A stretch of 64,000 nucleotides of DNA from Aurantimonas sp. Leaf443 (lineage in GTDB: Bacteria; Pseudomonadota; Alphaproteobacteria; Rhizobiales; Rhizobiaceae), in the NCBI RefSeq assembly GCF_001425575.1, contig NZ_LMRD01000001.1:188537-252536 (forward strand). The letters run 5' to 3'. Shown here in pieces: positions 15,988 to 24,025 of the stretch. The notes beneath the pieces are model-generated. The model did not search any database. It had not been told where the DNA came from and saw only the letters and a list, made by a program, of their open reading frames with translations. Both the position numbers and the translations under genes were made by a program. Each line of letters opens with the position of its first letter. The first letter of the stretch is position 1.

Positions 15988-17004
15988 TCAGGAGACGCGA
16001 TCGATGCAGAAATCGACGACCGAGAGAAGCGCCTCGCGGCTCGGCGAGCGCGGCAGGCTGGCGGCCGCCTCGCGCGCCTTCTCGCCGTAATGGCGCGCGC
16101 GCTCGATCGTGGCCTCCAGCGTGCCGTGGCGGCGCATCAGCGCGGTGGCGCGCAGGAGCGCGGCATCGTCGTTGCGCCCGCCCTCCATGGCGCCCTGCCA
16201 GAAGGCGCGCTCCTCGTCGTTGCCGGCCTGATAGGCCAGGATGACGGGAAGCGTGAGCTTGCCCTCCCGGAAGTCGTCGCCGGTGTTCTTGCCCAGATCG
16301 GCGGCCGAGCCGCCGTAGTCGAGCGCGTCGTCCACGAGCTGGAAGGCGAGGCCGAGGCTGCGGCCGTAGTCGCGCATCGCCGCGCGCACCGGTTCGGGCG
16401 AGCCGGCGACGACCGGGCCGACTTCGGCGGCGGCCGCGAAGAGCGCGGCGGTCTTGGCGTCGATGACGGCGAGATAGTCCGCCTCGCTCGTCGTCATGCG
16501 CTTGGCGGCGGAGAGCTGCCACACCTCGCCCTCGGCGATCACCGCGGAGGCCGAGGAGAGGATGGCGAGCGCCGTCAGCGAGCCGACCTCCACCATCATC
16601 TTGAAGGCCTGGCCGAGCAGGAAATCGCCGACGAGGACGCTCGCCTGGTTGCCCCAGATGGTGCGCGCGGTCTTGGAGCCGCGGCGCAGGTCGCTCTCGT
16701 CCACCACGTCGTCATGGAGGAGGGTCGCCGTGTGCATGAACTCGACGCTCGCGGCGAGCTTCACATGCGCCTCGCCCGTGTAGCCGCAGGCGATGGCCGA
16801 GGCGATCGTCAGCATCGGCCGCAGGCGCTTGCCGCCCGAGGCGATGAGATGCTCGGCGATCTCCGGGATCAGCGCGACATTGGAGCCGGCCATGGCCAGA
16901 ATCAGGTCGTTCACCCGCTTCATGTCGGGTGCGGTCACCGCGAGGATCGGCTCGATCGAGCCCCGCGATTCGCTCTGCCTGACCGGGCTGGCTACGCTCA
17001 CCAT
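15988..17004 (-). CDS. ispB: Polyprenyl (octa-/decaprenyl) diphosphate synthase
   Basis: A 338-residue trans-isoprenyl diphosphate synthase that makes the ubiquinone side chain. The first aspartate-rich motif is DDVVDESDLRRG (Asp98, Asp99, Asp102), following EFMHTATLLH. The second is QLVDDALDYGG, followed by GKNTGDDFREGKLTLPVILA. GGKRLRPML near residue 60 binds the allylic diphosphate. The ATG at 17004 has AGGGA about 7 nt upstream. It is divergent from DUF2007/TrmN6, a conserved arrangement in Hyphomicrobiales. Chain length cannot be told from motifs alone; decaprenyl is usual in this order. Confidence 0.93.
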   Translation of the reverse strand: MVSVASPVRQSESRGSIEPILAVTAPDMKRVNDLILAMAGSNVALIPEIAEHLIASGGKRLRPMLTIASAIACGYTGEAHVKLAASVEFMHTATLLHDDVVDESDLRRGSKTARTIWGNQASVLVGDFLLGQAFKMMVEVGSLTALAILSSASAVIAEGEVWQLSAAKRMTTSEADYLAVIDAKTAALFAAAAEVGPVVAGSPEPVRAAMRDYGRSLGLAFQLVDDALDYGGSAADLGKNTGDDFREGKLTLPVILAYQAGNDEERAFWQGAMEGGRNDDAALLRATALMRRHGTLEATIERARHYGEKAREAAASLPRSPSREALLSVVDFCIDRVS

Positions 17005-17244
17005 CCTTGCATCCCTGTGTTTTCCCTGGGCTGGCGCCCGCCCTGCGGCCGTCCCGACACCAACATGGCGCCCGGCACCGGGAGTGGAAGCCCGCGCGGC
17101 CCCGCGTCGCGGCCCCGACGCATCTTTTCCGCTGCCTATGGCTGCACGGCGCCGCCCGCAAGCCCTATGCTCGCCGAGCCCGCCGAACGAGGGTGGCGAC
17201 CTCTCGCGTGCCGGCCTCGCGGGATCCTTGGAGACGAAGACGCG

Positions 17245-17463
17245 ATGCTCGAACTCACGCGCTCCAACGACGCCGTCCTCATATCCTTCGTGGACGCGCT
17301 GCTCAACGACGCGCAGATCCCCCATTTCGTCGCCGATGTCCACATGAGCATCCTGGACGGCTCGATCGGCGCCCTGCCGCGGCGCGTCCTCGTGGACGGC
17401 GACCATCTGGAGCAGGCCCGCCGCCTCCTGCGCGACGCCGAACTCGGCCATGAGCTCGTCTGA
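17245..17463 (+). CDS. DUF2007 small protein
   Basis: A 72-residue soluble protein of the DUF2007 family (putative signal-transducing protein, unverified). The start MLELTRSNDAVLISFVDALLNDAQI and the end with RVLVDGDHLEQARRLL are typical. GGAGA lies 9 nt before the ATG. The 3' end overlaps the TrmN6 gene by 14 nt in another frame, which indicates coupling. It is regularly found between polyprenyl synthase and this methyltransferase in related genomes. Confidence 0.85.
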   Translation: MLELTRSNDAVLISFVDALLNDAQIPHFVADVHMSILDGSIGALPRRVLVDGDHLEQARRLLRDAELGHELV

Positions 17464-18271
17464 GGGCGAGGCGCGGCCGGAGGCTCCGGTCGGCCCCGGC
17501 GGGGCGACGAGCGAGGACTCCTTCTACGGCGGGCGGTTCCATCTCGTGCAGCCGCGCGGACATGGCTACCGATCGGGGCTCGACGCGCTTCTCCTCGCCG
17601 CCGCGATCCCGAGGGCCGCGACGGGGCGGCTCGTCGATCTGGGCGCGGGCGCGGGCGCCGTCGGCCTTGCCGCCGCCGCGCGGGCTCCGGCCCTGCGCGT
17701 GACGCTGGTCGAGCGCGAGCCCGAAATGGCCGCCTGCGCGCGCTTCACCCTCGCCCTTTCCGCCAACGCCGCGCTTGCCGGGCGGATCGACGTCGTGGAG
17801 GCGGACCTGACGCTGCCAAGGCCCGCCCGCGAGGCAGCCGGCCTGTCGGACGGCGGCTTCGATCTCGCCGCGACGAATCCGCCCTTCTACGGCGCCGCGC
17901 ATCGCCGCTCGCCCGACCCCTTGCGCGCCGCCGCGCTCGCCTCTCCCGACCCGCAGGCGCTCGCGCGCTGGTTCGCGGTCGCCGCCGCGCTCCTGCGCCA
18001 TGGCGGCGGGCTTGCCGCGATCCTGCCGCCGGCCGTCCTCGGCACGGTTCTTTCCGCTTGCGAGGGCCGGTTCGGCGCCTTGGCGCTGACGCCCGTCCAC
18101 CCCGCGCCCGAACGGCCGGCGATCCGCCTCGTCCTCACCGCGCGGCGCGGCTCGCGCGCGCCCTCGAGCGTGGAGAGGCCGCGCTTCCTCGCAGGCGAGG
18201 CCGGCCGGCCGAGCGTTTTCGCCGACGGCATCGCGGCGGGGACGGTCGGGATCGGCACGCTGACGGCGTGA
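17450..18271 (+). CDS. tRNA1(Val) A37 N6-methyltransferase (TrmN6-like)
   Basis: A 273-residue class I SAM-dependent methyltransferase. The SAM-binding motif LVDLGAGAGAVGL is at residues 61-73 and the N6-adenine catalytic motif NPPF at 143-146. Upstream residues FHLVQPRGHGYRSGLDALLLAA match the YfiC/TrmN6 group. It likely methylates A37 of tRNA-Val. Other N6-adenine or ribosomal protein methyltransferases share these motifs, so specificity is inferred from gene order (after DUF2007 and beside ispB). It overlaps the previous gene by 14 nt. Confidence 0.85.
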   Translation: MSSSEGEARPEAPVGPGGATSEDSFYGGRFHLVQPRGHGYRSGLDALLLAAAIPRAATGRLVDLGAGAGAVGLAAAARAPALRVTLVEREPEMAACARFTLALSANAALAGRIDVVEADLTLPRPAREAAGLSDGGFDLAATNPPFYGAAHRRSPDPLRAAALASPDPQALARWFAVAAALLRHGGGLAAILPPAVLGTVLSACEGRFGALALTPVHPAPERPAIRLVLTARRGSRAPSSVERPRFLAGEAGRPSVFADGIAAGTVGIGTLTA

Positions 18272-18435
18272 CGAAGGCCAGAACGACGACGAAGAACGCA
18301 AGTCTCGGTAGAGAGCTTCTCTTGAGCGGAAGGTGCGCCCGTGATCGCTTGTCGCACCCGCGACGCGGCGCTTGTCTGACAGTTCTCCGGATCGTAGTGG
18401 CATCTCAGTCCTATACATCCGGTGGTCGAAATCTC

Positions 18436-18663
18436 ATGCGCCTTTTACCGCTACCTATGATTGCATTCTTGCTCGCAGCCGCCGTTTCCCCGGCCATGGC
18501 CGCCTGCAAGGACTACGCGGACTGCCGCGAGGCGGTGATCGCTTGGTGCGCCGGGCGCCTTCCCGGCGCCGACCGCGACGGGGACGGCATCCCCTGCGAG
18601 ATCGTCTGCGGCTCGCTCGACGAGGTGCGGGCGATCATGGCCGAGATCGGCTGCGCGCGCTGA
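18436..18663 (+). CDS. Excalibur-domain small secreted protein
   Basis: A 75-residue protein: a signal peptide (MIAFLLAAAVSPAMA, cleavage near residue 23) followed by an excalibur calcium-binding domain. DRDGDGIPCE is the characteristic motif, and additional cysteines (in CKDYADC, AWC, IVC, GCAR) suggest disulfides. Periplasmic or extracellular location is expected; the role is unknown. It is too short to place further. It lies between TrmN6 and the S49 peptidase with 160-nt and 95-nt gaps, so it probably has its own promoter in 18272-18435, where I see no clear consensus. Confidence 0.82.
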   Translation: MRLLPLPMIAFLLAAAVSPAMAACKDYADCREAVIAWCAGRLPGADRDGDGIPCEIVCGSLDEVRAIMAEIGCAR

Positions 18664-18758
18664 GCTCCGTGGCCGATGGCCGCCGGCCGTTGCGAAGCGG
18701 AGCGCCGCGCTTACATGCGAAGGCGCGACATCCCGCTCGAACTCGAAGGCCTCCGATC

Positions 18759-19631
18759 TTGTCCAACCGCCTGCGCCGCCTCCTTCCCAAGCGCTTCCGC
18801 AAGACCGAGCTGCGCATCCCGACCGTGCGCATGACGGGGGCGATTCTCGCCACCGGCGGCCCCCTGCGCTCCACGCTCTCGCTGTCGAGCGTCGCCGGGC
18901 CGCTGGAGAAGGCCTTCGCCGTCAAGGGCGCGCCGGCGGTCGCCATCATCGTCAACTCGCCGGGCGGATCGCCCGTGCAGTCCCGCCTCATCCATCGCCG
19001 CATCCGCGATCTCGCCGAGGAGCACGGCCGGCCGGTCATCGTCTATGTCGAGGACGTGGCGGCCTCGGGCGGCTACATGATCGCCTGCGCGGGCGACGAG
19101 ATCGTCGCCGACCCCTCGTCCATCGTCGGCTCGATCGGCGTCGTCTCCGGGTCCTTCGGCTTCGTGGAGGCCATCGGCAAGCTCGGCATCGAGCGCCGGC
19201 TGCACACGGCCGGGCGCAACAAGGCGACGCTCGACCCCTTCCTGCCCGAGCGCGCGGAGGACGTGGAGCACCTGAAGACGCTGCAGCTCGACGTGCACGC
19301 CACCTTCATCGACCTCGTGAAGGCGCGGCGCGGCGCCCGGCTCGCCGAGACCGACGAGCTCTTCAGCGGCCTCTTTTGGTCGGGCGCGCGCGGGCTCGAT
19401 CTCGGGCTCGTCGACCGGATCGGCGATCTGCGCAGCGATCTCAGGGCCCGCTTCGGGCCGCAGGCCAAGGCGCATCTGATCGGGGCCCCGCGCGGCCTCT
19501 TCGGCTTTCGCGGCCGGGGCGGGGCCGGCGCCTTCACGGGCCTCGATCCGGCGTCCCTCGGTGCGGGCGCCGCGCGCGAGATCGTGGCCACGCTGGAGGA
19601 GCGGGCCGTCTGGGCGCGCTACGGCCTGTGA
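18759..19631 (+). CDS. S49-family peptidase (SppA/SohB-like)
   Basis: A 290-residue serine protease of the signal-peptide-peptidase A family, short form. Motifs: VAIIVNSPGGSPVQS, VYVEDVAASGGYMIACAGDEI carrying the nucleophilic Ser, SSIVGSIGVVSGSF, and HTAGRNKATLDPF with the catalytic Lys. It would degrade leftover signal peptides or membrane fragments. The start is TTG at 18759 (MSNRLRRLLPKRFRK), with GAAGG about 10 nt upstream; an internal ATG at 18831 would remove the conserved N-terminal strand. Unlike SppA it lacks an obvious N-terminal membrane helix. Confidence 0.9.
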   Translation: MSNRLRRLLPKRFRKTELRIPTVRMTGAILATGGPLRSTLSLSSVAGPLEKAFAVKGAPAVAIIVNSPGGSPVQSRLIHRRIRDLAEEHGRPVIVYVEDVAASGGYMIACAGDEIVADPSSIVGSIGVVSGSFGFVEAIGKLGIERRLHTAGRNKATLDPFLPERAEDVEHLKTLQLDVHATFIDLVKARRGARLAETDELFSGLFWSGARGLDLGLVDRIGDLRSDLRARFGPQAKAHLIGAPRGLFGFRGRGGAGAFTGLDPASLGAGAAREIVATLEERAVWARYGL

Positions 19632-19710
19632 CGCATTCGACGCCCCGGCCTGCCGGCGGGGCTGACGCGGGGGCCCGCGCCCCGCTATAGTGAGGGGACG
19701 ACACGCAACG

Positions 19711-19905
19711 ATGGCCGATCTCATGCCGCAACTCTTCCTCTTCAGCCTCGTGGGCGCCGCCGCGCTCTTCGGCCTCAAGCAGCTGCGGCGCGACGCGGCG
19801 CGCGTCGTCGAGCGCAACCGACGCTCCGAGGCCGAAGCGCGAAGCGGCGCGCAGGGCACGCTCGTGCGCGGCAAGGACGGCGTCTACCGGCTCGAAAGGG
19901 AATAG
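19711..19905 (+). CDS. Small membrane-anchored hypothetical protein
   Basis: A 64-residue protein with one N-terminal hydrophobic helix (PQLFLFSLVGAAALFGL) followed by a basic, charged tail ending in KDGVYRLERE. Position between the S49 peptidase and glyQ is common in related genomes, which supports a real gene. ATG at 19711; a GTG at 19690 would add seven residues. Function unknown. Confidence 0.65.
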   Translation: MADLMPQLFLFSLVGAAALFGLKQLRRDAARVVERNRRSEAEARSGAQGTLVRGKDGVYRLERE

Positions 19906-20020
19906 CGGTCCTCGCGGCCCCTTCCGCTTCCGCCCTGCTTGACCCGTGGCAAGGCCGCGTGGCACCTCGCCCGCAACGACAGACGGACGGGGCGCCTCGC
20001 CCCTCGAGACGGACGCCGCG

Positions 20021-20971
20021 ATGACCGAGCCAAAGCCCCACATGGATCCCCGCCGGTCCTTCCAGGCGCTGATCCTGACGCTGCACCGCTACTGGGCCGA
20101 CTATGGCTGCGTCGTGCTGCAGCCCTACGACATGGAAGTGGGCGCCGGCACGTTCCATCCCGCCACGACCCTGCGCGCTCTGGGCCCCAAACCGTGGAAC
20201 GCGGCCTATGTGCAGCCCTCGCGCCGCCCCAAGGACGGGCGCTACGGCGAGAACCCGAACCGGCTGCAGCACTACTACCAGTATCAGGTCATCCTGAAGC
20301 CCAACCCGTCGAACCTGCAGGAGCTCTATCTCGGCTCCCTGAAGGCCATCGGCATCGACATGGCGCTGCACGACATCCGCTTCGTGGAGGACGACTGGGA
20401 AAGCCCGACGCTCGGCGCCTGGGGCCTCGGCTGGGAGTGCTGGTGCGACGGGATGGAGGTCTCGCAGTTCACCTATTTCCAGCAGGTCTGCGGCATTGAA
20501 TGCGCGCCGGTCGCGGGCGAACTCACCTACGGGCTCGAGCGCCTCGCCATGTATGTGCAGAATGTCGACAACGTCTACGACCTCAACTTCAACGGCCGCG
20601 AGGGCGCCGAGAAGGTGACCTATGGCGACGTGTTCCTGCAGGCCGAGCAGGAATATTCGCGGCACAATTTCGAATATGCCGACGTCTCCAAGCTGCGCCG
20701 CCATTTCGAGGATGCCGAGGGCGAGTGCCGCGCGCTGCTCGCCGCCGGCGCGCCGGGCGACGATGCCAACGCCCTGCATCGCTGCGTGCTGCCCGCCTAC
20801 GACCAGGCGATCAAGGCGAGCCACGTCTTCAACCTCCTCGACGCGCGCGGCGTCCTTTCGGTCATCGACCGCCAGAGCTACATCCTGCGCGTGCGCACCC
20901 TCGCCAAGGCCTGCGGCGAGGCGTTTCTCCTGACGGATGCGGGCGGGGCGGCGCTAATGGCGTCGGTCTGA
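20021..20971 (+). CDS. glyQ: Glycyl-tRNA synthetase alpha subunit
   Basis: A 316-residue class II synthetase alpha subunit, which holds the catalytic site of the bacterial alpha2beta2 enzyme charging tRNA-Gly. Typical sequences include [34 protein letters not shown], and [20 protein letters not shown] with the class II motif 2 arginines. [19 protein letters not shown] follows. ATG 20021 ([12 protein letters not shown]) is preferred; an ATG at 20042 is possible. Usually the beta subunit gene is close behind, but here glyS begins 3 kb later, past unrelated genes. The 3' end overlaps the relic of a toxin gene on the other strand. Confidence 0.97.
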   Translation: MTEPKPHMDPRRSFQALILTLHRYWADYGCVVLQPYDMEVGAGTFHPATTLRALGPKPWNAAYVQPSRRPKDGRYGENPNRLQHYYQYQVILKPNPSNLQELYLGSLKAIGIDMALHDIRFVEDDWESPTLGAWGLGWECWCDGMEVSQFTYFQQVCGIECAPVAGELTYGLERLAMYVQNVDNVYDLNFNGREGAEKVTYGDVFLQAEQEYSRHNFEYADVSKLRRHFEDAEGECRALLAAGAPGDDANALHRCVLPAYDQAIKASHVFNLLDARGVLSVIDRQSYILRVRTLAKACGEAFLLTDAGGAALMASV

Positions 20972-21288
20972 TCTCGACGACCGTCTCGCCCCGCGCCACT
21001 GCCGCCACCACATCCGGCAGGGCGCGCAGGATCGCTTCGCGCAGGGCGGCGCTTCGCATGTTGCCGATGCGCACCCAGACCACCGGGACAGCGAACGCGT
21101 CCGATCGTGCGAGGGCTGGAAAGTCGGCATCCTTCGCATCAGGATCGCCTTCGCCTCGCAGGCATAGGTCCAGATCGCGACGTCCGACGTCGAGCCGAGG
21201 CCGAGACGGTTCACGTGTTCGGCGCGATGCCCGACCGCGCGCAGATGCAGGACGAGCTTGGGCGGCAGTTGCGCTTCGATGACGACAT
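20967..21288 (-). pseudogene. Frameshifted DUF5615 (PIN-like, VapC45-type) toxin
   Basis: Downstream of the DUF433 antitoxin the minus strand codes, in pieces, for a DUF5615 toxin. One frame gives VIEAQLPPKLVLHLRAVGHRA with SDVAIWTYACEAKAIL. After a frame change near 21133-21142 another gives KDADFPALARSD, PVVWVRIGNMRSAAL and VVEIR. The only ATG (21288, 7 nt after the antitoxin stop) is out of frame with the first piece, so a second shift lies near 21280. The catalytic N-terminal Asp (usually VDAQLP) reads Glu. With no stop after VEIR, the frame runs on into the 3' end of glyQ. The toxin looks dead unless these are sequencing errors. Confidence 0.75.
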
Positions 21289-21295
21289 GTGCCGG

Positions 21296-21553
21296 TCAGG
21301 CCGCTTTCACGGTGCCGTCATTCACGGCATCGGCGGCGAAGACGAGCGCGGCGCTGATATCCTCGTCGCTGAGATAGTCGAAATCGTCGAGGATCTCGGC
21401 CCGCGTGGCGCCTGCCGAGAGCAGATCGAGGATATCCACGACCCGCATCCGCGTGCCCCGGACGACAGGGCGGCCGCCGCAGATGGCGGGATCGCTGACG
21501 ATGCGTGCAGCGAGGGCGGCGAGGGATGGGCGTTCGGACGGATGATCTGGCAT
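21296..21553 (-). CDS. DUF433 antitoxin (VapB45-like)
   Basis: An 85-residue DUF433 protein. IVSDPAICGGRPVVRGTRMRVVDILDLLSAG is the classic core, with EILDDFDYLSDEDISAAL following; together they form a small winged-helix-like DNA-binding and toxin-binding protein. Start ATG 21553 with AGGAGG 9 nt upstream. It appears intact while the adjacent DUF5615 toxin is broken. Such toxin-antitoxin pairs are mobile, and it sits in the stretch that separates glyQ from glyS. It may now serve only as a self-regulating remnant or protect against related toxins. Confidence 0.88.
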   Translation of the reverse strand: MPDHPSERPSLAALAARIVSDPAICGGRPVVRGTRMRVVDILDLLSAGATRAEILDDFDYLSDEDISAALVFAADAVNDGTVKAA

Positions 21554-21696
21554 TGCGAGGGACCTCCTCGAGAAGCGCTCTCAGCATACGGACCGGACCG
21601 GACCGGTCAACGCCGCGCGGGATCGTCCTGCCGTTCCCTTTTGCGTGAACCCCGCCATATCCCGTTGCAGGGACATGCGAAGGGCGGAGAGCGGTC

Positions 21697-22584
21697 ATGG
21701 ATTGGCGCGGGCGCAGGCAGAGCAGCAATGTCGAGGATCGGCGCGGGCAGGGCGGCGACATCGGGGGCGGGGGCGGGGGCTTCCGCATTCCCATCCGCGC
21801 GGGCGGCGGGGGCATCGGCCTCATCATCGTCGCGCTCGTCCTCTGGTTCGCCTTCGGCATCAACCCGATGGTGCTGCTCGGCGGCGGCGAGGAGCCGGCG
21901 CAGCAGACGACGGCGCAGCGCAGCGGCCCCGGCGTCCAGGGCACGGCCGACGAGACCGACGATTTCGTGGCGACCGTCCTCGCCGATACCGAGGACGTCT
22001 GGTCGAAGCGCTTCCAGGCGGCCGGCGCCACCTATAGCGACCCGACGCTCGTCCTCTTCGAGAACCGCGTCCAGTCCGCCTGCGGCATCGCGGGCGCGGC
22101 GAGCGGCCCCTTCTACTGCCCGGGCGACCGCAAGCTCTATATCGACCTGTCCTTCTTCCGGCAGCTGCGCGAGCAGCTGAACTCGCCGGGCGACTTCGCG
22201 CAGGCCTATGTCGTCGCCCACGAGGTCGGCCACCACGTGCAGAACCTCACCGGCGTCCTGCCGCGCTTCGCCGAACAGCGCCAGCGCATGAGCGAGAGCG
22301 AGGCCAACGCCATGTCGGTGCGCGTCGAGCTGCAGGCCGACTGCTATGCCGGCATCTGGGCCCACGACACGCAGGCCGCCGGCTATATCGAGGACGGCGA
22401 TATCGACGAGGCCATGAACGCCGCAGAACAGATCGGCGACGACACGCTGCAGGAGCGCAGCCAGGGCTCGGTCGTGCCCGACAGCTTCACCCACGGCTCC
22501 TCGCAGCAGCGCCAGGCCTGGTTCCGCCGCGGCTTCGAGGGCGGCGACATCCAGGCCTGCGACACGTTCAGCGGCCCGATCTGA
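21697..22584 (+). CDS. YpfJ-family neutral zinc metallopeptidase
   Basis: A 295-residue membrane-anchored metallopeptidase. The N-terminal 38 residues are glycine/arginine-rich (MDWRGRRQSSNVEDRRG), followed by one transmembrane helix (about 39-54). The catalytic domain faces the periplasm and carries the zincin HEVGH motif at 175-179 (VVAHEVGHHVQN). Conserved CPGDRKLYIDLSFF and ELQADCYAGIWAH, the latter with the third zinc ligand region, complete the family signature. Substrates are unknown. It stands alone, with its own short upstream region of about 140 nt shared with the divergent DUF433 gene. Confidence 0.9.
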   Translation: MDWRGRRQSSNVEDRRGQGGDIGGGGGGFRIPIRAGGGGIGLIIVALVLWFAFGINPMVLLGGGEEPAQQTTAQRSGPGVQGTADETDDFVATVLADTEDVWSKRFQAAGATYSDPTLVLFENRVQSACGIAGAASGPFYCPGDRKLYIDLSFFRQLREQLNSPGDFAQAYVVAHEVGHHVQNLTGVLPRFAEQRQRMSESEANAMSVRVELQADCYAGIWAHDTQAAGYIEDGDIDEAMNAAEQIGDDTLQERSQGSVVPDSFTHGSSQQRQAWFRRGFEGGDIQACDTFSGPI

Positions 22585-22752
22585 GGCGCGCGGATCATTC
22601 GGGCGGGGCGTCCGGCGCAAACGCTCCGGCGGCCCGCCTGCCGGAGGCGGGTCGCCGCGGTCCGCCGAGCATTGCCCGGCCTTGCCTGCGGGCCCCGTCG
22701 AACGGGAGCAGGATGGCGGCCCGGGACCGTCCTTCGATCGCGAGGTGAGGGC

Positions 22753-23073
22753 ATGAGACGCTCGATCGAGACCGCCTGTCTGGCCTTCGCGGCCGTGCTG
22801 CCGGCGGGCGGTGCACAGGCCGCCATTCCCTTCTTCAACGCCACCTGCCCCGGCGCGATCGAGGTTCATGCCGACGAGGGCGGGCCGATCTTCGTCAACG
22901 GTCGGGAAGCCCGTCTCAGGCGCTTCAACGACAACTATTACGAGGCGCGCTCGGGCGAGGTGACCATCTCTCTCACCATCCGTCCGGACGGAAGCCCCGA
23001 CGTGTCCTACACGGGCAAGGGGCGGGCGAACGGCGTGTGCCGGATCAAGGCCGCGCCGGCAGGCGGGACCTGA
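22753..23073 (+). CDS. Small secreted protein of unknown function
   Basis: A 106-residue protein with a signal peptide (AFAAVLPAGGAQAA, cleavage near residue 25). A compact, strand-rich mature domain follows, containing two cysteines (in NATCPGAIEVHAD and GVCRIKA) that probably form a disulfide, and GPIFVNGREARLRRFNDNYYEA. I do not recognise the family with certainty; similar small periplasmic proteins occur in rhizobia. GAGGTGAGG lies just before the ATG. It is convergent with the membrane protein at 23151-23819. Confidence 0.65.
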   Translation: MRRSIETACLAFAAVLPAGGAQAAIPFFNATCPGAIEVHADEGGPIFVNGREARLRRFNDNYYEARSGEVTISLTIRPDGSPDVSYTGKGRANGVCRIKAAPAGGT

Positions 23074-23150
23074 AAGGGCCGACCGCGGCCCCGACGCCCG
23101 CGGCAGCCTGCAGAGCCCCTGGGGTCTCGTGCCCGGTGCGACGCGGCGCG

Positions 23151-23819
23151 TCAGAGCGGGGCGACGAAGGACGCCATCGCCAGGGCGATCAGGATGAAGA
23201 GCAACGCCCCGACGAGGACGGTCGCCAGCACCCGCAGGAACGCGGTTCCGTGGCCGACGCTCGCATGCAGCGCGAACCAGCGCGTCTCGACCGCGACATA
23301 CCAGACGAACCCGGCGCCGAGGATGGCGACGGTCGCCATCACGGCCTCCGGCGTCGCGTATCGGACGCTCGTCATGGCGAGATCGAACGAGAGGGCGAAG
23401 GGCCCCGCCGCGTAGCATTGGCTGTAGAAGGCCGGGCGCAGCGTCTCGCGCGTCAGTTTCTGATCGAGCCGCCGCACGCGCTGGACGGCCATCATCAGCG
23501 GAAACAGGCTGAAGACGACGGCACGGAAGAGAAGCAGGTTGCGCTGGTCGGCCATGGCGCCGGTGAGCTCGCGCGTCGGCAGGCCGAAGCGCAGTTCGAA
23601 GAGATGGGCGATGAGAAGGGTCAGGAACAGGAAGATCGGCGGGCTGAGGGCCGCGCCGTAGCGCGACTTCGGGTCGGCCGCGAGCTCGGCCTCCGCATAG
23701 GCCATCATGCGGATGGGATGGCGGACGATTCTCCAGAAGGTCAGCGGATAGAACAGGAGCCAGGAGACGAGTTCGTAGAGGAGTTCCTCCACGGACTTCA
23801 GAAGGTTCATCAGGTCCAT
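23151..23819 (-). CDS. Multi-pass membrane protein of unknown function
   Basis: A 222-residue polytopic protein. Hydrophobic segments appear around [54 protein letters not shown], a following helix with [15 protein letters not shown], and a C-terminal [18 protein letters not shown]. This resembles Yip1-like or permease-type small membrane proteins of Hyphomicrobiales that often sit between glyQ and glyS. ATG 23819 ([19 protein letters not shown]) has GGAG 7 nt upstream. Divergent from glyS, with about 200 nt between starts. Confidence 0.7.
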   Translation of the reverse strand: MDLMNLLKSVEELLYELVSWLLFYPLTFWRIVRHPIRMMAYAEAELAADPKSRYGAALSPPIFLFLTLLIAHLFELRFGLPTRELTGAMADQRNLLLFRAVVFSLFPLMMAVQRVRRLDQKLTRETLRPAFYSQCYAAGPFALSFDLAMTSVRYATPEAVMATVAILGAGFVWYVAVETRWFALHASVGHGTAFLRVLATVLVGALLFILIALAMASFVAPL

Positions 23820-24025
23820 GCGCTTGGCTCCGTCGACGCGGCGAGAGACCGGCCATCCTGCGCACGGGGCGCGCGCCCCGTACAGACCCGGCGGCACGCA
23901 TGTCGCGCAGCCCGACGAGGGACCGGCCGATCCCGCCCGCGCCGCGCCGCTTGCCATCTTTACGCCTTCCGCCCGAGCGCCTACGAACGCGGCCAACGAC
24001 ACGCCGCCCGCGCCGAAGGACATCG

